Part shown: positions 52,976 to 64,000 of the stretch, in pieces
Layout of the letters: each line of letters starts with the position of its first letter
Numbering within the stretch: the first letter of the stretch is position 1
Assembly: GCA_964057225.1 (NCBI GenBank)
Contig: CAXKVF010000075.1
Location: 620,001-684,000, forward strand
Source of the DNA: Auanema rhodensis
Taxonomy: Eukaryota > Nematoda > Chromadorea > Rhabditida > Rhabditidae
Direction: 5' to 3'
Length of the DNA: 64,000 nucleotides
Translations under genes and position numbers: made by a program
Notes under the pieces: model-generated
The model's input: only the letters and a program-made list of their open reading frames with translations
Told to the model about the DNA's origin: nothing
Databases searched by the model: none

Positions 52976-54383
52976 TGATGTGCACTTGGTATGTAACTCG
53001 CTTCACGTGAAAGATAAAGAGATGCGGTTTTCAAAATTAGATTCCCCATGTCCATATTAGTCTAAAAACAAATTTTTATTGATATTGGTGCATGGTAACC
53101 ATGACTTTGAATTTTACGTGAACTTTAATTTATGCTAATTAAATGTACACTTGATGTGCACTTGGTATGTAACTCGCTTCACGTGAAAGATAAAGAGATG
53201 CGGTTTTCAAAATTAGATTCCCCATGTCCATATTAGTCTAAAAACAAATTTTTATTGATATTGGTGCATGGTAACCATGACTTTGAAATTTACGTGAACT
53301 TTAATTTATGCTAATTAAATGTACACGTGATGTGCACTTGGTATGTAACTCGCTTCACGTGAAAGATAAAGAGATGCGGTTTTCAAAATTAGATTCCTCA
53401 TGTCCATATTAGTCTAAAAACAAATTTTTATTGATATTGGTGCATGGTAACCATGACTTTGAAATTTACGTGAACTTTAATTTATGCTAATTAAATGTAC
53501 ACGTGATGTGCACTTGGTATGTAACTCGCTTCACGTGAAAGATAAAGAGATGCGGTTTTCAAAATTAGATTGCCCATGTCCATATTAGTCTAAAAACAAA
53601 TTTTTATTGATATTGGTGCATGGTAACCATGACTTTGAAATTTACGTGAACTTTAATTTATGCTAATTAAATGTACACGTGATGTGCACTTGGTATGTAA
53701 CTCGCTTCACGTGAAAGATAAAGAGATGCGGTTTTCAAAATTAGATTCCCCATGTCCATATTAGTCTAAAAACGAATTTTTATTTATATTGGTGCATGGT
53801 AACCACGACTTTGAAATTTACGTGAACTTTAATTTATGCTAATTAAATGTACACGTGATGTGCACTTGGTATGTAACTCGCTTCACGTGAAAGATAAAGA
53901 GATGCGGTTTTCAAAATTAGATTCCCCATGTCCATATTAGTCTAAAAACAAATTTTTATTGATATTGGTTCATGGTAACCATGACTTTGAAATTTACGTG
54001 AACTTTAATTTATGCTAATTAAATGTACACGTGATGTGCCCTTGGTATGTAACTCGCTTCACGTGAAAGATAAAGAGATGCGGTTTTCAAAATTAGATTC
54101 CCCATGTCCATATTAGTCTAAAAACAAATTTTTATTGATATTGGTGCATGGTAACCATGACTTTGAAATTTACGTGAACTTTAATTTATGCTAATTAAAT
54201 GTACACGTGACGTGCACTTGGTATGTAACTCGCTTCACGTGAAAGATAAAGAGATGCGGTTTTCAAAATTAGATTCCCCATGTCCATATTAGTCTAAAAA
54301 CGAATTTTTATTGATATTGGTGCATGGTAACCATGACTTTGAAATTTACGTGAACTTTAATTTATGCTAATTAAATGTACACG
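52976..54383. repeat. Disordered segment M301-M308
   Basis: M301 has a137t+g176t without a36g, so it looks like a hybrid. M303-M305 (c71t, c69g, a95g+g106t+t127c) echo M296-M298. M306 is g115t only. M307 has a private a9c and M308 a private t4c plus a95g. The markers fit a patch of several small rearrangements between two cassette copies. No gene is seen. Confidence 0.75.
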
Positions 54384-56143
54384 TGATGTGCACTTGGTAT
54401 GTAACTCGCTTCACGTGAGAGATAAAGAGATGCGGTTTTCAAAATTAGATTCCCCATGTCCATATTAGTCTAAAAACAAATTTTTATTGATATTGGTGCA
54501 TGGTAACCATGACTTTGAATTTTACGTGAACTTTAATTTATGCTAATTAAATGTACACTTGATGTGCACTTGGTATGTAACTCGCTTCACGTGAAAGATA
54601 AAGAGATGCGGTTTTCACAATTAGATTCCCCATGTCCATATTAGTCTAAAAACAAATTTTTATTGATATTGGTGCATGGTAACCATGACTTTGAAATTTA
54701 CGTGAACTTTAATTTATGCTAATTAAATGTACACGTGATGTGCACTTGGTATGTAACTCGCTTCACGTGAAAGATAAAGAGATGCGGTTTTCAAAATTAG
54801 ATTCCCCATGTCCATATTAGTCTAAAAACAGATTTTTATTGATATTGGTGCATGGTAACCATGACTTTGAAATTTACGTGAACTTTAATTTATGCTAATT
54901 AAATGTACACGTGATGTGCACTTGGTATGTAACTCGCTTCACGTGAGAGATAAAGAGATGCGGTTTTCAAAATTAGATTCCCCATGTCCATATTAGTCTA
55001 AAAACAAATTTTTATTGATATTGGTGCATGGTAACCATGACTTTGAATTTTACGTGAACTTTAATTTATGCTAATTAAATGTACACTTGATGTGCACTTG
55101 GTATGTAACTCGCTTCACGTGAAAGATAAAGAGATGCGGTTTTCAAAATTAGATTCCCCATGTCCATATTAGTCTAAAAACAAATTTTTATTGATATTGG
55201 TGCATGGTAACCATGACTTTGAAATTTACGTGAACTTTAATTTATGCTAATTAAATGTACACGTGATGTGCACTTGGTATGTAACTCGCTTCACGTGAAA
55301 GATAAAGAGATGCGGTTTTCAAAATTAGATTCCCCATGTCCATATTAGTCTAAAAACAGATTTGTATTGATATTGGTTCATGGTAACCATGACTTTGAAA
55401 TTTACGTGAACTTTAATTTATGCTAATTAAATGTACACGTGATGTGCACTTGGTATGTAACTCGCTTCACGTGAAAGATAAAGAGATGCGGTTTTCAAAA
55501 TTAGATTCCCCATGTCCATATTAGTCTAAAAACAAATTTTTATTGATATTGCTTCATGGTAACCATGACTTTGAAATTTACGTGAACTTTAATTTATGCT
55601 AATTAAATGTACACGTGATGTGCACTTGGTATGTAACTCGCTTCACGTGAAAGATAAAGAGATGCGGTTTTCAAAATTAGATTCCCCATTTCCATATTAG
55701 TCTAAAAACAAATTTTTATTGATATTAGTGCATGGTAACCATGACTTTGAAATTTACGTGAACTTTAATTTATGCTAATTAAATGTACACGTGATGTGCA
55801 CTCGGTATGTAACTCGCTTCACGTGAAAGATAAAGACATGCGGTTTTCAAAATTAGATTCCCCATGTCCATATTAGTCTAAAAACAAATTTTTATTGATA
55901 TTGGTGCATGGTAACCATGACTTTGAAATTTACGTGAACTTTAATTTATGCTAATTAAATGTACACGTGATGTGCACTTGGTATGTAACTCGCTTCACGT
56001 GAAAGATAAAGAGATGCGGTTTTCAAAATTAGATTCCCCATGTCCATATTAGTCTAAAAACAAATTTTTATTGATATTGGTGCATGGTAACCATGACTTT
56101 GAAATTTACGTGAACTTTAATTTATGCTAATTAAATGTACACG
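54384..56143. repeat. Fourth ten-monomer cassette (M309-M318)
   Basis: This carries the full marker series a36g+a137t+g176t; a59c; a96g; a36g+a137t+g176t; plain; a96g+t101g+g115t; g113c+g115t; g75t+g112a; t12c+g46c; plain. It matches M285-M294 at a shift of 24 monomers, 4224 bp. Confidence 0.9.
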
Positions 56144-57023
56144 TGATGTGCACTTGGTATGTAACTCGCTTCACGTGAAAGATAAAGAGATGCGGTTTTC
56201 AAAATTAGATTCCCCATGTCCATATTAGTCTAAAAACAAATTTTTATTGATATTGGTGCATGGTAACCATGACTTTGAATTTTACGTGAACTTTAATTTA
56301 TGCTAATTAAATGTACACTTGATGTGCACTTGGTATGTAACTCGCTTCACGTGAAAGATAAAGAGATGCGGTTTTCAAAATTAGATTCCCCATGTCCATA
56401 TTAGTCTAAAAACAAATTTTTATTGATATTGGTGCATGGTAACCATGACTTTGAAATTTACGTGAACTTTAATTTATGCTAATTAAATGTACACGTGATG
56501 TGCACTTGGTATGTAACTCGCTTCACGTGAAAGATAAAGAGATGCGGTTTTCAAAATTAGATTCCCCATGTCCATATTAGTCTAAAAACAGATTTTTATT
56601 GATATTGGTTCATGGTAACCATGACTTTGAAATTTACGTGAACTTTAATTTATGCTAATTAAATGTACACGTGATGTGCACTTGGTATGTAACTCGCTTC
56701 ACGTGAAAGATAAAGAGATGCGGTTTTCAAAATTAGATTCCCCATGTCCATATTAGTCTAAAAACAAATTTTTATTGATATTGCTTCATGATAACCATGA
56801 CTTTGAAATTTACGTGAACTTTAATTTATGCTAATTAAATGTACACGTGATGTGCACTTGGTATGTAACTCGCTTCACGTGAAAGATAAAGAGATGCGGT
56901 TTTCAAAATTAGATTCCCCATGTCCATATTAGTCTAAAAACAAATTTTTATTGATATTGGTGCATGGTAACCATGACTTTGAAATTTACGTGAACTTTAA
57001 TTTATGCTAATTAAATGTACACG
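56144..57023. repeat. Degenerate cassette relic (M319-M323)
   Basis: The monomers are a137t+g176t without a36g; plain; a96g+g115t without t101g; g113c+g115t with a private g120a; and plain where g75t+g112a is expected. The order agrees with the last part of the cassette, but several markers are missing, which suggests conversion toward consensus or an older copy. Confidence 0.7.
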
Positions 57024-60015
57024 TGATGTGCACTCGGTATGTAACTCGCTTCACGTGAAAGATAAAGACATGCGGTTTTCAAAATTAGATTCCCCATGTC
57101 CATATTAGTCTAAAAACAAATTTTTATTGATATTGGTGCATGGTAACCATGACTTTGAAATTTACGTGAACTTTAATTTATGCTAATTAAATGTACACGT
57201 GATGTGCACTTGGTATGAAACTCGCTTCACGTGAAAGATAAAGAGATACGGTTTTCAAAATTAGATTCCCCATGTCCATATTAGTCTAAAAACAAATTTT
57301 TATTGATATTGGTGCATGGTAACCATGACTTTGAAATTTACGTGAACTTTAATTTATGCTAATTAAATGTACACGTGATGTGCACTTGGTATGTAACTCG
57401 CTTCACGTGAAAGATAAAGAGATGCGGTTTTCAAAATTAGATTCCCCATGTCCATATTAGTCTAAAAACGAATTTTTATTTATATTGGTGCATGGTAACC
57501 ACGACTTTGAAATTTACGTGAACTTTAATTTATGCTAATTAAATGTACACGTGATGTGCACTTGGTATGTAACTCGCTTCACGTGAAAGATAAAGAGATG
57601 CGGTTTTCGAAATTAGATTCCCCATGTCCATATTAGTCTAAAAACAAATTTTTATTGATATTGGTTCATGGTAACCATGACTTTGAAATTTACGTGAACT
57701 TTAATTTATGCTAATTAAATGTACACGTGATGTGCACTTGTTATGTAACTCGCTTCACGTGAAAGATAAAGAGATGCGGTTTTCAAAATTAGATTCCCCA
57801 TGTCCATATTAGTCTAAAATCAAATTTTTATTGATATTGGTGCATGGTAACCATGACTTTGAAATTTACGTGAACTTTAATTTATGCTAATTAAATGTAC
57901 ACGTGATGTGCACTTGGTATGTAACTCGCTTCACGTGAAAGATAAAGAGATGCGGTTTTCAAAATTAGATTGCCCATGTCCATATTAGTCTAAAAACAAA
58001 TTTTTATTGATATTGGTGCATGGTAACCATGACTTTGAAATTTACGTGAACTTTAATTTATGCTAATTAAATGTACACGTGATGTGCACTTGGTATGTAA
58101 CTCGCTTCACGTGAAAGATAAAGAGATGCGGTTTTCAAAATTAGATTCCCCATGTCCATATTAGTCTAAAAACGAATTTTTATTTATATTGGTGCATGGT
58201 AACCACGACTTTGAAATTTACGTGAACTTTAATTTATGCTAATTAAATGTACACGTGATGTGCACTTGGTATGTAACTCGCTTCACGTGAAAGATAAAGA
58301 GATGCGGTTTTCAAAATTAGATTCCCCATGTCCATATTAGTCTAAAAACAAATTTTTATTGATATTGGTTCATGGTAACCATGACTTTGAAATTTACGTG
58401 AACTTTAATTTATGCTAATTAAATGTACACGTGATGTGCACTTGGTATGTAACTCGCTTCACGTGAAAGATAAAGAGATGCGGTTTTCAAAATTAGATTC
58501 CCCATGTCCATATTAGTCTAAAAACGAATTTTTATTTATATTGGTGCATGGTAACCACGACTTTGAAATTTACGTGAACTTTAATTTATGCTAATTAAAT
58601 GTACACGTGATGTGCACTTGGTATGTAACTCGCTTCACGTGAAAGATAAAGAGATGCGGTTTTCGAAATTAGATTCCCCATGTCCATATTAGTCTAAAAA
58701 CAAATTTTTATTGATATTGGTTCATGGTAACCATGACTTTGAAATTTACGTGAACTTTAATTTATGCTAATTAAATGTACACGTGATGTGCACTTGTTAT
58801 GTAACTCGCTTCACGTGAAAGATAAAGAGATGCGGTTTTCAAAATTAGATTCCCCATGTCCATATTAGTCTAAAATCAAATTTTTATTGATATTGGTGCA
58901 TGGTAACCATGACTTTGAAATTTACGTGAACTTTAATTTATGCTAATTAAATGTACACGTGATGTGCACTTGGTATGTAACTCGCTTCACGTGAAAGATA
59001 AAGAGATGCGGTTTTCAAAATTAGATTCCTCATGTCCATATTAGTCTAAAAACAAATTTTTATTGATATTGGTGCATGGTAACCATGACTTTGAAATTTA
59101 CGTGAACTTTAATTTATGCTAATTAAATGTACACGTGATGTGCACTTGGTATGTAACTCGCTTCACGTGAAAGATAAAGAGATGCGGTTTTCAAAATTAG
59201 ATTGCCCATGTCCATATTAGTCTAAAAACAAATTTTTATTGATATTGGTGCATGGTAACCACGACTTTGAAATTTACGTGAACTTTAATTTATGCTAATT
59301 AAATGTACACGTGATGTGCACTTGGTATGTAACTCGCTTCACGTGAAAGATAAAGAGATGCGGTTTTCGAAATTAGATTCCCCATGTCCATATTAGTCTA
59401 AAAACAAATTTTTATTGATATTGGTTCATGGTAACCATGACTTTGAAATTTACGTGAACTTTAATTTATGCTAATTAAATGTACACGTGATGTGCACTTG
59501 TTATGTAACTCGCTTCACGTGAAAGATAAAGAGATGCGGTTTTCAAAATTAGATTCCCCATGTCCATATTAGTCTAAAATCAAATTTTTATTGATATTGG
59601 TGCATGGTAACCATGACTTTGAAATTTACGTGAACTTTAATTTATGCTAATTAAATGTACACGTGATGTGCACTTGGTATGTAACTCGCTTCACGTGAAA
59701 GATAAAGAGATGCGGTTTTCAAAATTAGATTCCTCATGTCCATATTAGTCTAAAAACAAATTTTTATTGATATTGGTGCATGGTAACCATGACTTTGAAA
59801 TTTACGTGAACTTTAATTTATGCTAATTAAATGTACACGTGATGTGCACTTGGTATGTAACTCGCTTCACGTGAAAGATAAAGAGATGCGGTTTTCAAAA
59901 TTAGATTGCCCATGTCCATATTAGTCTAAAAACAAATTTTTATTGATATTGGTGCATGGTAACCATGACTTTGAAATTTACGTGAACTTTAATTTATGCT
60001 AATTAAATGTACACG
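57024..60015. repeat. 17-monomer unit, first copy (M324-M340)
   Basis: It begins with t12c+g46c and t19a+g49a, then a95g+g106t+t127c; a58g+g115t; g14t+a93t; c69g; a95g+g106t+t127c; g115t; a95g+g106t+t127c; a58g+g115t; g14t+a93t. M324-M334 match M341-M351 at a shift of 2992 bp. M333-M336 (58608-59311) and M337-M340 (59312-60015) form an inner tandem of four monomers. M336 is a hybrid of two neighbouring types. Confidence 0.88.
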
Positions 60016-62303
60016 TGATGTGCACTCGGTATGTAACTCGCTTCACGTGAAAGATAAAGACATGCGGTTTTCAAAATTAGATTCCCCATGTCCATATTAG
60101 TCTAAAAACAAATTTTTATTGATATTGGTGCATGGTAACCATGACTTTGAAATTTACGTGAACTTTAATTTATGCTAATTAAATGTACACGTGATGTGCA
60201 CTTGGTATGAAACTCGCTTCACGTGAAAGATAAAGAGATACGGTTTTCAAAATTAGATTCCCCATGTCCATATTAGTCTAAAAACAAATTTTTATTGATA
60301 TTGGTGCATGGTAACCATGACTTTGAAATTTACGTGAACTTTAATTTATGCTAATTAAATGTACACGTGATGTGCACTTGGTATGTAACTCGCTTCACGT
60401 GAAAGATAAAGAGATGCGGTTTTCAAAATTAGATTCCCCATGTCCATATTAGTCTAAAAACGAATTTTTATTTATATTGGTGCATGGTAACCACGACTTT
60501 GAAATTTACGTGAACTTTAATTTATGCTAATTAAATGTACACGTGATGTGCACTTGGTATGTAACTCGCTTCACGTGAAAGATAAAGAGATGCGGTTTTC
60601 GAAATTAGATTCCCCATGTCCATATTAGTCTAAAAACAAATTTTTATTGATATTGGTTCATGGTAACCATGACTTTGAAATTTACGTGAACTTTAATTTA
60701 TGCTAATTAAATGTACACGTGATGTGCACTTGTTATGTAACTCGCTTCACGTGAAAGATAAAGAGATGCGGTTTTCAAAATTAGATTCCCCATGTCCATA
60801 TTAGTCTAAAATCAAATTTTTATTGATATTGGTGCATGGTAACCATGACTTTGAAATTTACGTGAACTTTAATTTATGCTAATTAAATGTACACGTGATG
60901 TGCACTTGGTATGTAACTCGCTTCACGTGAAAGATAAAGAGATGCGGTTTTCAAAATTAGATTGCCCATGTCCATATTAGTCTAAAAACAAATTTTTATT
61001 GATATTGGTGCATGGTAACCATGACTTTGAAATTTACGTGAACTTTAATTTATGCTAATTAAATGTACACGTGATGTGCACTTGGTATGTAACTCGCTTC
61101 ACGTGAAAGATAAAGAGATGCGGTTTTCAAAATTAGATTCCCCATGTCCATATTAGTCTAAAAACGAATTTTTATTTATATTGGTGCATGGTAACCACGA
61201 CTTTGAAATTTACGTGAACTTTAATTTATGCTAATTAAATGTACACGTGATGTGCACTTGGTATGTAACTCGCTTCACGTGAAAGATAAAGAGATGCGGT
61301 TTTCAAAATTAGATTCCCCATGTCCATATTAGTCTAAAAACAAATTTTTATTGATATTGGTTCATGGTAACCATGACTTTGAAATTTACGTGAACTTTAA
61401 TTTATGCTAATTAAATGTACACGTGATGTGCACTTGGTATGTAACTCGCTTCACGTGAAAGATAAAGAGATGCGGTTTTCAAAATTAGATTCCCCATGTC
61501 CATATTAGTCTAAAAACGAATTTTTATTTATATTGGTGCATGGTAACCACGACTTTGAAATTTACGTGAACTTTAATTTATGCTAATTAAATGTACACGT
61601 GATGTGCACTTGGTATGTAACTCGCTTCACGTGAAAGATAAAGAGATGCGGTTTTCGAAATTAGATTCCCCATGTCCATATTAGTCTAAAAACAAATTTT
61701 TATTGATATTGGTTCATGGTAACCATGACTTTGAAATTTACGTGAACTTTAATTTATGCTAATTAAATGTACACGTGATGTGCACTTGTTATGTAACTCG
61801 CTTCACGTGAAAGATAAAGAGATGCGGTTTTCAAAATTAGATTCCCCATGTCCATATTAGTCTAAAAACAAATTTTTATTGATATTGGTGCATGGTAACC
61901 ATGACTTTGAAATTTACGTGAACTTTAATTTATGCTAATTAAATGTACACGTGATGTGCACTTGGTATGTAACTCGCTTCACGTGAAAGATAAAGAGATG
62001 CGGTTTTCAAAATTAGATTCCCCATGTCCATATTAGTCTAAAAACGAATTTTTATTGATATTGGTGCATGGTAACCATGACTTTGAAATTTACGTGAACT
62101 TTAATTTATGCTAATTAAATGTACACGTGATGTGCACTTGGTATGTAACTCGCTTCACGTGAAAGATAAAGAGATGCGGTTTTCAAAATTAGATTCCCCA
62201 TGTCCATATTAGTCTAAAAACAAATTTTTATTGATATTGGTGCATGGTAACCATGACTTTGAAATTTACGTGAACTTTAATTTATGCTAATTAAATGTAC
62301 ACG
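60016..62303. repeat. 17-monomer unit, partial second copy (M341-M353)
   Basis: M341-M351 repeat M324-M334, including the rare t19a+g49a monomer, and lack only a93t in the last monomer. M352 (a95g) and M353 (plain) equal M250-M251 and M283-M284, and lead into the next cassette as those do. Confidence 0.88.
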
Positions 62304-64000
62304 TGATGTGCACTTGGTATGTAACTCGCTTCACGTGAGAGATAAAGAGATGCGGTTTTCAAAATTAGATTCCCCATGTCCATATTAGTCTAAAAACAAA
62401 TTTTTATTGATATTGGTGCATGGTAACCATGACTTTGAATTTTACGTGAACTTTAATTTATGCTAATTAAATGTACACTTGATGTGCACTTGGTATGTAA
62501 CTCGCTTCACGTGAAAGATAAAGAGATGCGGTTTTCAAAATTAGATTCCCCATGTCCATATTAGTCTAAAAACAAATTTTTATTGATATTGGTGCATGGT
62601 AACCATGACTTTGAAATTTACGTGAACTTTAATTTATGCTAATTAAATGTACACGTGATGTGCACTTGGTATGTAACTCGCTTCACGTGAAAGATAAAGA
62701 GATGCGGTTTTCAAAATTAGATTCCCCATGTCCATATTAGTCTAAAAACAGATTTTTATTGATATTGGTGCATGGTAACCATGACTTTGAAATTTACGTG
62801 AACTTTAATTTATGCTAATTAAATGTACACGTGATGTGCACTTGGTATGTAACTCGCTTCACGTGAGAGATAAAGAGATGCGGTTTTCAAAATTAGATTC
62901 CCCATGTCCATATTAGTCTAAAAACAAATTTTTATTGATATTGGTGCATGGTAACCATGACTTTGAATTTTACGTGAACTTTAATTTATGCTAATTAAAT
63001 GTACACTTGATGTGCACTTGGTATGTAACTCGCTTCACGTGAAAGATAAAGAGATGCGGTTTTCAAAATTAGATTCCCCATGTCCATATTAGTCTAAAAA
63101 CAAATTTTTATTGATATTGGTGCATGGTAACCATGACTTTGAAATTTACGTGAACTTTAATTTATGCTAATTAAATGTACACGTGATGTGCACTTGGTAT
63201 GTAACTCGCTTCACGTGAAAGATAAAGAGATGCGGTTTTCAAAATTAGATTCCCCATGTCCATATTAGTCTAAAAACAGATTTGTATTGATATTGGTTCA
63301 TGGTAACCATGACTTTGAAATTTACGTGAACTTTAATTTATGCTAATTAAATGTACACGTGATGTGCACTTGGTATGTAACTCGCTTCACGTGAAAGATA
63401 AAGAGATGCGGTTTTCAAAATTAGATTCCCCATGTCCATATTAGTCTAAAAACAAATTTTTATTGATATTGCTTCATGGTAACCATGACTTTGAAATTTA
63501 CGTGAACTTTAATTTATGCTAATTAAATGTACACGTGATGTGCACTTGGTATGTAACTCGCTTCACGTGAAAGATAAAGAGATGCGGTTTTCAAAATTAG
63601 ATTCCCCATTTCCATATTAGTCTAAAAACAAATTTTTATTGATATTAGTGCATGGTAACCATGACTTTGAAATTTACGTGAACTTTAATTTATGCTAATT
63701 AAATGTACACGTGATGTGCACTCGGTATGTAACTCGCTTCACGTGAAAGATAAAGACATGCGGTTTTCAAAATTAGATTCCCCATGTCCATATTAGTCTA
63801 AAAACAAATTTTTATTGATATTGGTGCATGGTAACCATGACTTTGAAATTTACGTGAACTTTAATTTATGCTAATTAAATGTACACGTGATGTGCACTTG
63901 GTATGTAACTCGCTTCACGTGAAAGATAAAGAGATGCGGTTTTCAAAATTAGATTCCCCATGTCCATATTAGTCTAAAAACAAATTTTTATTGATATTGG
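62304..64000. repeat. Fifth ten-monomer cassette, cut by the window end (M354-M363)
   Basis: The marker order is as in M309-M318, at a shift of 45 monomers (7920 bp), except that the second monomer lacks a59c. The tenth monomer, M363, starts at 63888 and is cut after 113 bp by the end of the window. The array clearly continues beyond it. Confidence 0.9.

Larger units (their letters stand above)
1..64000. repeat. 176-bp satellite DNA array, 363 full copies plus one partial
   Basis: The same 176-bp unit repeats head to tail over the full window. The octamer TGATGTGC that I use as monomer start recurs at 1, 177, 353 and so on; after one 1-bp deletion near 5878 it recurs at exact multiples of 176 up to 63888. 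Most copies differ from the consensus at zero to four positions, so neighbours are about 98-100% identical. All copies share one orientation, and no transposon, inversion or unique spacer interrupts them. The consensus is about 68% A+T and has five CpG sites. Since 176 is not a multiple of three, reading frames shift at every copy and no long ORF can persist. Known biology: arrays of nucleosome-length satellites usually form centromeric or pericentromeric chromatin, less often subtelomeric blocks. Inference: this is such an array, most likely from a plant. The species and the chromosomal position cannot be read from the window. Confidence 0.98.

Noticed and set aside
1-64000. CRISPR array
   Set aside because: The repeats are direct and regular, but the whole 176-bp period is repeated; there are no unique spacers and no cas genes.
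1-64000. CENP-B box (NTTCGNNNNANNCGGGN)
   Set aside because: The consensus monomer has no TTCG and no CGGG; a58g creates TTCG, but the rest of the box is missing.
1-64000. Arabidopsis-type 178-bp or human alphoid 171-bp satellite
   Set aside because: Length is close, but the monomer shows no resemblance that I can recognise to either consensus.
1-64000. Telomere repeats, rDNA, tRNA or 5S genes within the array
   Set aside because: No TTAGGG- or TTTAGGG-like runs and no non-satellite stretch of any length were seen on either strand.
1-64000. Single fixed HOR of 8 or 16 monomers
   Set aside because: 8- and 16-monomer shifts work only locally on the left; middle and right parts need 21, 42, 14, 19, 24 and 17 monomers.

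Overview
The whole window is one uninterrupted satellite DNA array. A 176-bp monomer (consensus 57 G+C of 176, about 32% GC) is repeated head to tail in one orientation from base 1 to base 64000: 363 complete copies and a 113-bp partial copy at the right edge. The phase holds throughout except for one single-base deletion near 5877-5879. I see no protein-coding gene, RNA gene, transposon, inversion or unique sequence, and both array ends lie outside the window. The numbering used below is: monomer Mk starts at 1+176k for k=0-33 and at 176k for k=34-363. Variants are written as base and position within the monomer (a66g = A to G at position 66). M2 (353-528) matches the consensus I derived by eye.

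Organism: this is eukaryotic. A nucleosome-length, AT-rich monomer in a homogeneous array with higher-order repeats is typical of centromeric or pericentromeric satellites. Flowering plants often have 160-180 bp centromeric monomers, so a plant is my best guess, but an animal is not excluded. I do not recognise the monomer and name no species.

Layout: linked variants show that the array is a mosaic of nested duplications, not one fixed higher-order repeat (HOR). Left part (1-24463): short 8-monomer echoes, a 16-monomer repeat (10208-15663) and a tandem 21-monomer duplication (13728-17423, 17424-21119). Middle (24464-41183): an 11-monomer echo, then a near-perfect tandem duplication of 42 monomers, 7392 bp each (26400-33791, 33792-41183). 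Right part (41184-64000): new variant families, with a ten-monomer cassette present five times (from 44352, 46816, 50160, 54384 and 62304), a perfect-looking tandem 14-monomer duplication, and a 17-monomer echo containing a 4-monomer tandem. Several monomers are hybrids of two neighbouring variant types, which fits in-register unequal crossover or gene conversion.

Within each monomer there are several short dyads: a 10-bp palindrome around CACGTG, a second CACGTG across the monomer junction, a third ACGTGA copy, CATGGT-A-ACCATG, and an AT-rich inverted repeat. The three ACGTGA sites are spaced 33 and 32 bp, about three helical turns. These, with the HOR history, are the most interesting content. 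No gene-based system is present.
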